DNA of 17,318 nucleotides from an uncultured Caulobacterales bacterium (GTDB taxonomy: Bacteria > Pseudomonadota > Alphaproteobacteria > Caulobacterales > Caulobacteraceae), in assembly GCA_903889785.1 (NCBI GenBank), contig CAISYT010000017.1:1-17318 (forward strand). Direction: 5' to 3'. Positions 1-8,819 of this stretch are shown here, piece after piece. The notes beneath the pieces are model-generated. The model was not told the origin of the DNA, searched no databases, and saw only the letters and a list, made by a program, of their open reading frames with translations. The position numbers and the translations under genes are program-made. The first letter of the stretch is position 1. Every line of letters starts with the position of its first letter.

Positions 1-1153
1 GTACCGGTGGTGTTAGGGCCACAACATCGGGCGGACCGGGATCGTCAGGAATAGGCAAGACGGCGACGGTGCTGACCGCGCACACAAACGGTGCGGAGTC
101 GTAATAGGCGGCTGGCAGCTGCGGCAGTTCACTCATCGCGCGCTCACGGCGCTCAAAACGCGGGTGAATCAGCTCGCCGGTCTCGCCATAGGTTGAAACC
201 AGCCGGGCCCGGTCCTGCCGCGTATAGGAGAACGCATGGCCTTCGGGATCGAGGTCGGACCAATCGGGCTCCAGCGGTGCCCCGGCTGAGCGGGCAATCC
301 AGGCACGAGCCTCGTCGCCCGCCTGGTTGGCAAAGGCGATTCGCGCCATCAAGGCGGCGACGCGCGCCGTGGGCGCATTGATATCGCGGGTGGCGGCCGC
401 CCCCCGGGCCCGGGCCAGATCGCCATCGAGCAAGGCGGCCTCAGCGCGCAGAAAACGACTCTCGCGAGTATCAGGGTTGATCGCAGCGAGCACACCCAAA
501 CGCAAGGCGCGGGCCGACTTGGTTTCATAGGTGCGCACGGCGCGATAGGCCAGCCATAGCGCCGGATGTGGATGGCTCTTCCAGGCCCGTTCGATAATCG
601 CGCCCGCGCGGGTGCCCTTACCTTCCATAGCCAGCAGACGTGCGGCCATGACCGCGCCGGGCGCAAACGATGGCTGCTGTTTGACAGCCTGCAAGGAAAA
701 ATCCAGCGCTCGGGCGCGATCATCGGCTACAGCAGAGGTTTCCTTGTCGGCTGCCGACGCAGCCAGCAAGGCGGCCCGGCTGCGTTCGGCCACGATCGGT
801 GAAACCGCCTTTCGTTCCTGAGCCGAGGCGACTAAGGCCAGCGCCGCCTGCCAGTCACCCGCTTCAAGCCGGTTATCGAGCAGGGCGCGCCAAGCCCAGG
901 GGGCCGTCTTGGTCAAGTTGTAGGTGGTGCGGGCATGGGCCATGACCTGGACCCGGTCGCCCTCATTGAAGTTCGCCTGCATCAGACCCCGCAACCCGGC
1001 CAGCCGCATTTCCGGAAAACCCAGCATGGCATTGTAGGCGGTACGAGCGGCCGTTGCGTCACCGGCGGCCTCCGCCGCCTGAGCCGCAAGAACGCGCGCC
1101 AGGGCCGGCGCTTCCTCAAGCAGGTCGGCGGCGGAGCGGCCCCCGGCAAGGGA
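1..1153 (-). CDS. hemY: HemY-like tetratricopeptide protein, C-terminal part, cut by window start
   Basis: This reading frame is open from 1153 down to base 1 and leaves the window. It translates to a TPR-type protein matching the soluble C-terminal part of alphaproteobacterial HemY: LAAQAAEAAGDATAAR, then GFPEMRLAGLRGLM, then EAGDWQAAL, and near the window edge WSDLDPEGHAFSY. HemY-like proteins are inner-membrane proteins encoded next to hemC/hemD and presumed to help late haem synthesis; their exact role is not settled. The expected N-terminus with two membrane helices and about 100 residues is absent. In this frame there is a stop at 1154-1156 and the first ATG is at 1027, already inside the TPR domain. 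So the gene is either disrupted or joined to the adjacent membrane-anchor segment by a frameshift. Family assignment is fairly sure; whether the gene is intact is not. Confidence 0.7.
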
Positions 1154-1381
1154 TCAGGAGCGACGACCGGCGTTAAGGGGGCGGTGCTGACGACTGGTGC
1201 GGGCAGCTCTGCCCAGGAACCCTGCAGCAGACGCGCACCATAGATGGCGATCCCCATGCCGGCCCCCACGCAGACCATGCCGAAAAGGATCAGCCCCCAG
1301 ACAGCCAGCGGCCTTACGCGAGCGCCCACAGTCTGACGGATCGGGTGCCGCGATTTCGGCGGTGTCAGGCGCGAGGATCAT
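1142..1381 (-). pseudogene. Membrane-anchor N-terminus, HemX/mitofilin-like, out of frame with the HemY part
   Basis: Directly downstream of hemD lies a short segment encoding one clear membrane helix (PLAVWGLILFGMVCVGAG, from a GTG at 1329) followed by a Pro/Ala/Val-rich linker (PAPVVSTAPLTPVVAPDP). This design, an N-terminal anchor plus proline-rich linker, is that of the COG4223 (mitofilin/HemX-like) protein that normally sits between hemD and hemY in many alphaproteobacteria, but the long coiled-coil body is missing. Another plausible N-terminus, MILAPDTAEIAAPDPSD, starts at the ATG at 1381 inside the hemD end, in a different frame from the helix. The linker runs into the HemY TPR sequence around 1140 only if the frame changes again. 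I infer a remnant of a deletion-fusion, or sequence errors. The GTG at 1329 has no good ribosome binding site. Confidence 0.45.
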
Positions 1382-2042
1382 GGGAAACCAGATTAAGCAG
1401 CGCCGTGTCATTGGAAAGGGTCGCAACGGCCACATTCGCGATTTTAATGCCCTTTAGAGCATCTGCGACCGCCCGGGAGAGACAAAAGGCGCGGTCGAGG
1501 GTGCTGGGGTGGCTCTGCAGCAAGGCCGTCAGTATCCGCGCGGCTTTCGGCGAGTGCAGCAAGACCGCGTCTGCGCCCGCCAGGGCGCGCAGAATCGCCG
1601 CATCGACTGGCGCGGCAAGGGTCTCGTAGACTGGAAGCAGGCGTAACTTCAATCCGGCATTGGCAAGGGGTGCTTCCAGATCGCCGGCGCGTTCGGCGGC
1701 GCAGGGGTGCAACACCACAGCGCCCGGCGGCAGACTGGCGGCGATCCGTTGTCCCAGGGCGTAGACATCGCCGGAGGCAGACTGCACATCGGAAAATCCG
1801 GCCCTGAGGGCTGCGTGCGCGGTGGCCTCGCCAACAGCGAAGACCGGGATATCACCACCGGTCAGGCCCTCGACGGCGTTGGCGCTGGTCAAGGCAATGG
1901 CGGCGATGCCGGTTAAGTTGATCGGCGTATCGAGCCGCCGCACGTCCAGCAGCGGCGCGACAATCGGTTCATGGCCAAGGGCGCTGAGGCGCTGCGCCGT
2001 GGCCGCGGCACCAGGCTGGGTGCGGGTGACCCAGATCTTCAT
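1365..2042 (-). CDS. hemD: Uroporphyrinogen-III synthase
   Basis: The 225-residue product has the size and two-lobed pattern of HemD, which closes hydroxymethylbilane to uroporphyrinogen III with inversion of ring D, in the cytoplasm. Visible family features are the start KIWVTRTQPGAAATAQRL, the segment AIALTSANAVEGL, the VFAVGEATA strand, and later VYETLAAP and VLLHSPKAARIL. HemD diverges strongly in sequence, so the call rests also on position: its ATG at 2042 is one base after the hemC TGA, so the two are almost surely co-transcribed and translationally coupled. The reading frame ends with TGA at 1365-1367. A possible ATG for the next gene (1381) lies inside the hemD end. Length is slightly short for the family (about 230-260) but nothing looks truncated. 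Confidence 0.9.
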   Translation of the reverse strand: MKIWVTRTQPGAAATAQRLSALGHEPIVAPLLDVRRLDTPINLTGIAAIALTSANAVEGLTGGDIPVFAVGEATAHAALRAGFSDVQSASGDVYALGQRIAASLPPGAVVLHPCAAERAGDLEAPLANAGLKLRLLPVYETLAAPVDAAILRALAGADAVLLHSPKAARILTALLQSHPSTLDRAFCLSRAVADALKGIKIANVAVATLSNDTALLNLVSHDPRA

Positions 2043-2043
2043 G

Positions 2044-2988
2044 TCAGAGTTCGAGCCGGTCGCCGCCCTCGGCGCGAACCTCGTGACCGAGCATCAGGCC
2101 CAGCGCCCAGGCATCGGCCTCACTGGCGGCGCATTGGCCCTGGCGGCGCCAGCGATGGACGCCATCGGGGCTCAGAGCCTCGATGACCAGGGTCAGCGCC
2201 CCGTCTGCGATCACGGCATGCGCGCCCATGGCCGTGCGGCAAGAGCCTTCCAGGGCGCAAAGAGCCCCCCGTTCGGCGGCGACGGCGATCGTGGTGTCTG
2301 GGCATCGCAGGGCGGCAACCCAGGGCTGGTCGCGGTCGCCAATGCGGGTCTCCACGGCCAGAGCACCCTGGCCCGGTGCCGGCGGGGCGGCGATGGGATC
2401 AAGCAGCAGGCGCGAAACCGTCAATCCCATACGGTTCAAGCCCGCATTGGCCAGCAGGATCGCGTCGGCCTCGCCAGCGGCCAGCTTGGCCAGGCGCGTA
2501 TCGACATTGCCGCGCAACACCTGAACATCCAGGTCTGGGCGCATATGCAGAGCCTGGGCTTGCCTGCGCAGGCTGGCGGTGCCGAGACGCGCGCCCTTGG
2601 GCAGGTCGGCCACGCCCGTGGCGACAACTCCCGCCCCAAGGATCAGGGCGTCGCGCGGGTCTTCACGCTTCGGAATTGCGGCGATGACCAGGCCGTCGGG
2701 CAGTACGGCCGGCATATCCTTCAGCGAATGAATTGCGCAGTCGATTCGACCGTCGCTGAGGGCCTCCTCGATCTCCTTGGTGAAAAGACCCTTGCCGCCC
2801 ACCTCCAGCAGCCGACGATCCTGAATTCGGTCGCCGCTTGTGGTGATGACCACCAGAGGCGCGACAGCTTCAGCGTCCTCCGCTGCGGCACCAAGCGCTG
2901 CGGCAATACGCAGCTGCATCATCCGGCTCTGGGCCAGGCTCAGCTGACTGCCACGGGCACCAATGCGGATGAGCGGTTGCGGGGACAC
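2044..2988 (-). CDS. hemC: Hydroxymethylbilane synthase (porphobilinogen deaminase)
   Basis: HemC joins four porphobilinogen units into hydroxymethylbilane, the step before HemD in haem synthesis. The 314-residue product has normal length. It shows the N-terminal IGARGSQLSLAQS signature, EVGGKGLFTKEIE, and AIHSLKDMP with the catalytic aspartate at residue 91. It also has the arginine-rich GTASLRRQAQ substrate-binding stretch, PAPGQGALA, and ALEGSCRTAMGAHA, in which Cys250 is the attachment site of the dipyrromethane cofactor. The start is a GTG at 2988; the GAGG upstream is rather far away, but the next methionines lie inside the first conserved domain. It is divergent from tsaD with 77 bases between the start codons, and hemD follows after one base. 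Identification is secure. Confidence 0.97.
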   Translation of the reverse strand: MSPQPLIRIGARGSQLSLAQSRMMQLRIAAALGAAAEDAEAVAPLVVITTSGDRIQDRRLLEVGGKGLFTKEIEEALSDGRIDCAIHSLKDMPAVLPDGLVIAAIPKREDPRDALILGAGVVATGVADLPKGARLGTASLRRQAQALHMRPDLDVQVLRGNVDTRLAKLAAGEADAILLANAGLNRMGLTVSRLLLDPIAAPPAPGQGALAVETRIGDRDQPWVAALRCPDTTIAVAAERGALCALEGSCRTAMGAHAVIADGALTLVIEALSPDGVHRWRRQGQCAASEADAWALGLMLGHEVRAEGGDRLEL

Positions 2989-3065
2989 GGCGGGACAGTT
3001 ACCTCGAATGTGACGTCCTCCCGCTACAGGAGCGGCGGCGCACCCGCAATGTCGTACAAGGCGAT

Positions 3066-4148
3066 ATGAACGCCCTCACCATCCTCGGCCTGGAAACCAG
3101 CTGTGACGAAACCGCCGCTGCCGTGGTGCGGCTGGACGGCGGACGGGCGACCGTGCTGTCATCAGTGGTGCGTGGCCAGGCCGAAGCCCATGCGCCATTC
3201 GGCGGCGTAGCACCCGAGGTGGCGGCGCGGGCGCATGTGGAAGTGATCGATGGCACGGCCCGGCGAGCGCTGGCCGACGCGGGCATCACGGTTTCTGAAC
3301 TCGACGGTATCGCGGCAACAGCCGGGCCCGGCCTGATCGGCGGGGTGATGGTCGGGCTGGCGTTCGGCAAGGCCATGGCCCTGGCGGCGGGAAAACCTCT
3401 GATCGCGGTCAATCATCTAGAGGGCCATGCGGTCTCGGCTCGGCTCGATTCCGACATTCCCTACCCCTTCCTGCTTTTGCTGGTCAGCGGCGGGCATTGC
3501 CAGTTGCTTGAGGTGGAGGGCGTGGGCGCTGCCAAACGTCTGGGCGCAACGCTCGACGATGCGGCCGGCGAGGCCTTTGACAAGATCGGCCGAGCGCTGG
3601 GCCTGGATTTCCCGGGCGGGCCGGCGCTGGAGCGCGCGGCGCAAGGGGGTGACCCCAAGCGGTTTGCCCTGCCCAAATCCTTGGCTGGGCGCGACGGCTG
3701 CGATTTTTCCTTCTCCGGCCTCAAGACCGCAGCAGCCCGCGCCGCGATGAAGATCAGTAACGCGATAGACCGGCGAGATCTCGCCGCCGCGGTGCAATTG
3801 GCCATCGCCACCCAGTTGGCCGACCGCACGGCCGTGGCCATGCGAACCTATGCCCGGCACCATGCACAACGCCGCTTCGTGGTGGCGGGCGGCGTCGCCG
3901 CCAACCAAGCCGTACGCACCGCCCTCATTGCCGAGTGCGAGGCGGCCGCCTTCGAATTCTTCGCCCCGCCCCTCGCCTATTGCACCGATAACGCCGCCAT
4001 GATCGCCTTGGCTGGGGCGGAACGCCTTATGCTGGGGCTCACCTCGCCGCTTAACGTATCGGCCCGCCCGCGCTGGCCGCTGGACGAGGCCGCCGCGACG
4101 GACGCGCCAATGCACAAGACCGCCGGCCGCAAGGGAGCCAAGGCATGA
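3066..4148 (+). CDS. tsaD: tRNA N6-threonylcarbamoyladenosine synthase catalytic subunit TsaD
   Basis: TsaD (older names Gcp, YgjD) transfers threonylcarbamoyl from threonylcarbamoyl-AMP to A37 of tRNAs reading ANN codons, working with TsaB and TsaE, which are not in this window. The 360-residue product carries the ASKHA-fold hallmarks: ILGLETSCDETAAAVV at the N-terminus, GPGLIGGVMVG, and NHLEGHA with metal-binding His117 and His121. Further hallmarks are LLVSGGHCQLL, FDFSFSGLKTA-like CDFSFSGLKTA, VVAGGVAAN, and CTDNAAMIA with metal ligand Asp308. The ATG at 3066 has an AAGG five bases upstream. The divergent neighbour is hemC. The stop overlaps the gpsA start (ATGA), so this is the first gene of a tight operon. 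The last about 20 residues are basic and less conserved. Identification is secure. Confidence 0.97.
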   Translation: MNALTILGLETSCDETAAAVVRLDGGRATVLSSVVRGQAEAHAPFGGVAPEVAARAHVEVIDGTARRALADAGITVSELDGIAATAGPGLIGGVMVGLAFGKAMALAAGKPLIAVNHLEGHAVSARLDSDIPYPFLLLLVSGGHCQLLEVEGVGAAKRLGATLDDAAGEAFDKIGRALGLDFPGGPALERAAQGGDPKRFALPKSLAGRDGCDFSFSGLKTAAARAAMKISNAIDRRDLAAAVQLAIATQLADRTAVAMRTYARHHAQRRFVVAGGVAANQAVRTALIAECEAAAFEFFAPPLAYCTDNAAMIALAGAERLMLGLTSPLNVSARPRWPLDEAAATDAPMHKTAGRKGAKA

Positions 4149-5146
4149 CCGCGTTCAAATCTGCAGGCGTGATCGGTGCGGGGGCTTGGGGCACGGCCCT
4201 AGCCCAGGTCTGCGCCCGCGCTGGGCTGGATGTGTTGCTGCAAGCGCGCGAACCGGACGTGGTTGCCAGCGTCAACGCCAACCATGAAAATGGCTTGTTC
4301 CTGCCCGGGGTGGCACTCGACCCCACCATCCGCGCCAGTCATGACGCCGCCGACCTGGCCGATTGCGACCTGATCCTGGCCGTTGCCCCGGCGCAGCATT
4401 TACGCGCCAGCCTAGCCACCTTTGCGCCCCATGCCCGCGTTGGCGTGCCGGTATTGCTCTGTGCCAAGGGCTTCGAACAGGGCTCGCTTAAGCTGATGAC
4501 CCAGGTCCTGGCTGAGACCGTCCCCCAAGCTGCCGCCGCCGTGCTGTCGGGGCCCAGTTTCGCCGCCGAGGTGGCTCGTGGCCTGCCAACCGCCGTGACC
4601 CTGGCCTGCCCGGATCGCGATTTGGGTGCAGCCCTGGCTGAGGCCATCGCCACCCACACCTTCCGCCCCTATCTGGCGCACGACATGATCGGCGCCGAGG
4701 CCGGTGGGGCGATTAAGAACGTGCTAGCCATCGCCTGCGGCATCGTCGAGGGCCGTGGCCTGGGCCGCAGCGCCCATGCCGCCGTGATCACGCGCGGCTT
4801 TCATGAGATGACCCCACTGGCCATAGCCCTGGGCGGCCACGCCGAAACCGTCACGGGCCTTTGTGGCCTGGGTGATCTGGTGCTGACCTGCTCCAGTTCG
4901 CAGTCACGCAACATGAGCGTCGGCCTGGCGCTAGGGCGAGGCCAGACCCTGGAACAGGCGCTGAGTGGCAAGCTATCCGTCGCCGAGGGCGTGGCCTCCG
5001 CCCCAGCGCTCAAGGCCCTGGCCGCCAAGCTCGGGGTCGAGACCCCGATCTGTTCGGCAGTGGAGGACATCCTGTCTGGTGCCCTTGAGGTCGATGCCGC
5101 CATCGAAGCCCTGCTATCGCGGCCGATCCGCGAAGAAACACTCTAG
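4145..5146 (+). CDS. gpsA: NAD(P)-dependent glycerol-3-phosphate dehydrogenase
   Basis: GpsA reduces dihydroxyacetone phosphate to sn-glycerol 3-phosphate, the backbone for phospholipids. The 333-residue product begins with a Rossmann motif GVIGAGAWGTALA (about residues 8-20), followed by LAVAPAQHLR, LLCAKGFE with a conserved lysine (108), and VLSGPSFAAEVARG. The substrate-domain signature AIKNVLAIACG contains the catalytic Lys191, and GLGDLVLTCSS contains Asp244. Length and domain order are normal. Its ATG overlaps the tsaD stop by four bases, a coupling seen in many alphaproteobacteria, and the next gene follows after 11 bases. The TAG stop at 5144-5146 runs into a strong AGGAGG that serves the following gene. 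No odd features. Confidence 0.97.
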   Translation: MTAFKSAGVIGAGAWGTALAQVCARAGLDVLLQAREPDVVASVNANHENGLFLPGVALDPTIRASHDAADLADCDLILAVAPAQHLRASLATFAPHARVGVPVLLCAKGFEQGSLKLMTQVLAETVPQAAAAVLSGPSFAAEVARGLPTAVTLACPDRDLGAALAEAIATHTFRPYLAHDMIGAEAGGAIKNVLAIACGIVEGRGLGRSAHAAVITRGFHEMTPLAIALGGHAETVTGLCGLGDLVLTCSSSQSRNMSVGLALGRGQTLEQALSGKLSVAEGVASAPALKALAAKLGVETPICSAVEDILSGALEVDAAIEALLSRPIREETL

Positions 5147-5157
5147 GAGGAGTTCGT

Positions 5158-5442
5158 ATGCCCCAGTTCGCCATCACCTGTTTCGACAAGCCCGATTCGC
5201 TGGAATTACGCATGGCCACCCGGCCGACGCACCTGGTCTATCTGCAGAGCCAGCTCGACGCCGGGGTGCTGCTGATGGCGGGACCTTTTCTCGACGCGGA
5301 CGACAAGCCCACCGGCTCGCTGTTGCTGGTGGAGGCCGCCGACCGCGCTGGCGCCGAGGCCTTCGCCGCCGGAGACCCCTACGCTAAGGCCGGCCTGTTC
5401 GCCGCCACAGAAATCCGCCCCTGGCGCCGGGTCTTCGGGTGA
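5158..5442 (+). CDS. YciI family protein
   Basis: A 94-residue protein of the YCII superfamily, small ferredoxin-like-fold proteins that usually keep a conserved His/Asp pair and are suspected enzymes, although the substrate is unknown for most. Visible family signs are RPTHLVYLQSQLDAG, GPFLDADDKPTGSLLLVEA, and the C-terminal FAAGDPYAKAGLF with the typical DPY motif, then WRRVFG. The histidine is at residue 22 and the DPY aspartate lies in the last third. The start is well supported by AGGAGGAG at 5145-5152, five bases before the ATG. It lies between gpsA and a Rieske gene; the latter begins on a GTG that overlaps this stop (GTGA). Family call is good; biological role cannot be told. Confidence 0.88.
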   Translation: MPQFAITCFDKPDSLELRMATRPTHLVYLQSQLDAGVLLMAGPFLDADDKPTGSLLLVEAADRAGAEAFAAGDPYAKAGLFAATEIRPWRRVFG

Positions 5443-5819
5443 CCTATCTCGACCGCCGCGCCCAGCTGGACCCGGCGAACGCCGCCCGGCCGGCGGCCGG
5501 CACGGTGCTCTGCGCTCTGAACGAGATCAACGAGCCCGGCGGCAAGACCTTCCGCTACCGGTCCGGCGACGACGTTTTCATGGGGCTGGTGATCCGGTTT
5601 AAAGGCGACGTTATCGGCTATGTCGACAGCTGCCCGCACTTCGGATGGCCCCTGGCGTATGACGGCGACCATGTGTTCTCCAGTGATCACCTGATGTGCA
5701 CCGGCCACGGTGCCCTGTTCCGTCCGCTAGACGGCAAGTGCGTGGCCGGACCCTGTGTCGACGAGGCTATGACGCAATGGCCGGTTAAGGTCGTGGATGG
5801 GGAGGTGGTTTGCGCCTGA
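5439..5819 (+). CDS. Rieske [2Fe-2S] domain protein
   Basis: A 126-residue soluble protein made almost only of a Rieske domain. The cluster ligands are visible as CPHFGWPLA (Cys65, His67) and CTGHGALF (Cys87, His90), spaced as in Rieske ferredoxins and in the ferredoxin components of ring-hydroxylating oxygenases. A downstream DGKCVAGPCVDE stretch matches the usual proline-loop region. There is no signal peptide or membrane helix, so it is unlike the Rieske subunit of the bc1 complex. It probably carries electrons, but no oxygenase or reductase partner is nearby. The start is taken as the GTG at 5439, which overlaps the TGA of the YciI gene by four bases, so it is likely the last gene of the tsaD operon. 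Specific partner unknown. Confidence 0.88.
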   Translation: MTYLDRRAQLDPANAARPAAGTVLCALNEINEPGGKTFRYRSGDDVFMGLVIRFKGDVIGYVDSCPHFGWPLAYDGDHVFSSDHLMCTGHGALFRPLDGKCVAGPCVDEAMTQWPVKVVDGEVVCA

Positions 5820-5973
5820 ATCCGCGCTCTACGGTTCCTCCTACCTGAGCTTTAGGACGCGCCGCCCGTCCGCGACACCTTCCGGGACTATTTCGAGATC
5901 GAGGCGGTCTACTGCCAGGGGTCGCTCAGGAAGACACCAGAGATTCCAAACTAAAACATGATCTAATCCTGAC

Positions 5974-6000
5974 CCGTTTTGGTCGATTCGATCAAAACGG
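5974..6000. repeat. Near-perfect palindrome between convergent genes (terminator or intergenic repeat)
   Basis: The 27-base stretch begins with CCGTTTTG and ends with CAAAACGG. Read as a hairpin, all arm positions pair with a single G-T wobble (5982 with 5992), and the centre is GATTC-like. It lies between the Rieske gene (plus, ends 5819) and the creatininase-family gene (minus, ends 6009), so it could stop transcription from either side, although no T-run follows outside the stem. The flanks (ACATGATC before, GGATC after) recall the GATC-rich palindromic elements scattered between genes in many alphaproteobacteria. The rest of 5820-5973 holds no gene I can support. Confidence 0.6.
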
Positions 6001-6008
6001 ATCGGGCG

Positions 6009-6758
6009 CTATGGTTTCGGCTCGGCCGCAAACGCCGCCACATCTGAAACCAGCGATGCCGCCGCCATACGCACCAAGTCTCCGCCCTTTTCCGGTGTCG
6101 CCTGGGCGGGATCTGAGCCCATGCGGCCGTCAGGGTATCGCGCCCGGAAGTCCAAGGCTTCGCGGATTGGGCCAGTATTGGCGATCTTCGGCCCATAGGG
6201 CGCTGTCTTGATGGCGCCTGGATAGGCCCACTGGGTGACGGCGATCTCAGAGGGCGTGGCGTGGGTGCCGTGGCCGCTGGGAAACTGGCGATTGGCAAGG
6301 GCGGTAACGCCCGCGAGATCCCACCAGTTCTTGAGCTTGCAGGCAACCGGCGCGCGCTGCCCACCATAGCTGTAGGCGGCATAGATCTCGCTGAACGCTG
6401 CTTCGATAGAGGCCACGTTACCGCCATGGCCGTTGAGGAAGTAGAGCCGGGTAAAGCCGTGGCCGGCCAGAGACCGGGTCCAGTCGCCGATGGCGGCGAT
6501 GAAAGTGCTGGGTTTCAGGGAAATCGTACCGGGAAAGCCCAGGTGATGTTGCGCCATGCCGATATTGAATGTAGGCGCGACCAACAGATCGTCGCGGCTC
6601 GCCTGAGCTTCATGCGCAATGATTTCTGGGCACATCCAGTCTGTGCCAAGCAGGCCTGTGGGACCATGCTGTTCGTTAGAGCCGATCGGGATCACCACAG
6701 CAGTCGAGCGCGTCAGAAAGGTCTCAATCTCGGGCCAGGTTGATTTAGCGAGCAACAT
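6009..6758 (-). CDS. Creatininase family amidohydrolase
   Basis: The 249-residue product belongs to the creatininase/creatinine amidohydrolase superfamily, metal-dependent cytoplasmic hydrolases that cleave cyclic or linear amides; members include creatininase, FAPy deformylase and MftE. Metal and active-site motifs are visible: IPIGSNEQHGPTG with Glu29 and His31, GTDW with Asp40, FLNGHGGN with His111, and SGHGTHATPSE with Glu171. Length is normal. The ATG at 6758 is followed directly by the typical LAKSTWPEIE start of the family, which supports it. The gene stands alone: it is divergent from acs (105 bases between starts) and convergent with the tsaD operon. No mycofactocin or creatine genes are near, so the substrate cannot be named. 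Confidence 0.9.
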   Translation of the reverse strand: MLLAKSTWPEIETFLTRSTAVVIPIGSNEQHGPTGLLGTDWMCPEIIAHEAQASRDDLLVAPTFNIGMAQHHLGFPGTISLKPSTFIAAIGDWTRSLAGHGFTRLYFLNGHGGNVASIEAAFSEIYAAYSYGGQRAPVACKLKNWWDLAGVTALANRQFPSGHGTHATPSEIAVTQWAYPGAIKTAPYGPKIANTGPIREALDFRARYPDGRMGSDPAQATPEKGGDLVRMAAASLVSDVAAFAAEPKP

Positions 6759-6790
6759 TCCAGGGTCTCCGGCTCAATTCGGTTCAGGCG

Positions 6791-6803
6791 TAGGGAAACC
6801 CTA
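6791..6803. promoter_or_regulatory. Small inverted repeat in the acs/creatininase divergent region
   Basis: TAGGG and CCCTA face each other around AAA, a perfect 5-base inverted repeat, 60 bases upstream of acs and 32 bases upstream of the creatininase gene. The position between two divergent genes would fit an operator, but a site this short can arise by chance and I do not recognise the motif. Confidence 0.25.
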
Positions 6804-6805
6804 GC

Positions 6806-6833
6806 TTGCGCCGGCGCGGCCGGTTCGCATACT
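6806..6833 (+). promoter_or_regulatory. Possible housekeeping promoter of acs
   Basis: TTGCGC (6806-6811) and CATACT (6828-6833) are 16 bases apart and end about 30 bases before the acs GTG, giving a short leader that contains the Shine-Dalgarno sequence. The match to a sigma-70-type consensus is only partial, so this is a candidate. Confidence 0.3.
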
Positions 6834-6863
6834 CCCCCCAACGCATAAGGTGAGGACGCCCCC

Positions 6864-8816
<1,953 letters not shown>

Positions 8817-8819
8817 GGG

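Noticed and set aside
1822..3069. Long plus-strand open frame of 415 residues
   Set aside because: It is antisense to hemD and hemC, which are clearly real; the translation is low in recognisable motifs and typical of a shadow frame in GC-rich DNA.
3417..4115. Minus-strand open frame of 232 residues
   Set aside because: Lies entirely inside tsaD on the other strand and shows no family features.
5845..5954. Short coding-like remnant reading RDTFRDYFEIEAV before a TAA
   Set aside because: Too short to assign to a family and closed upstream by a TAG; could be chance.
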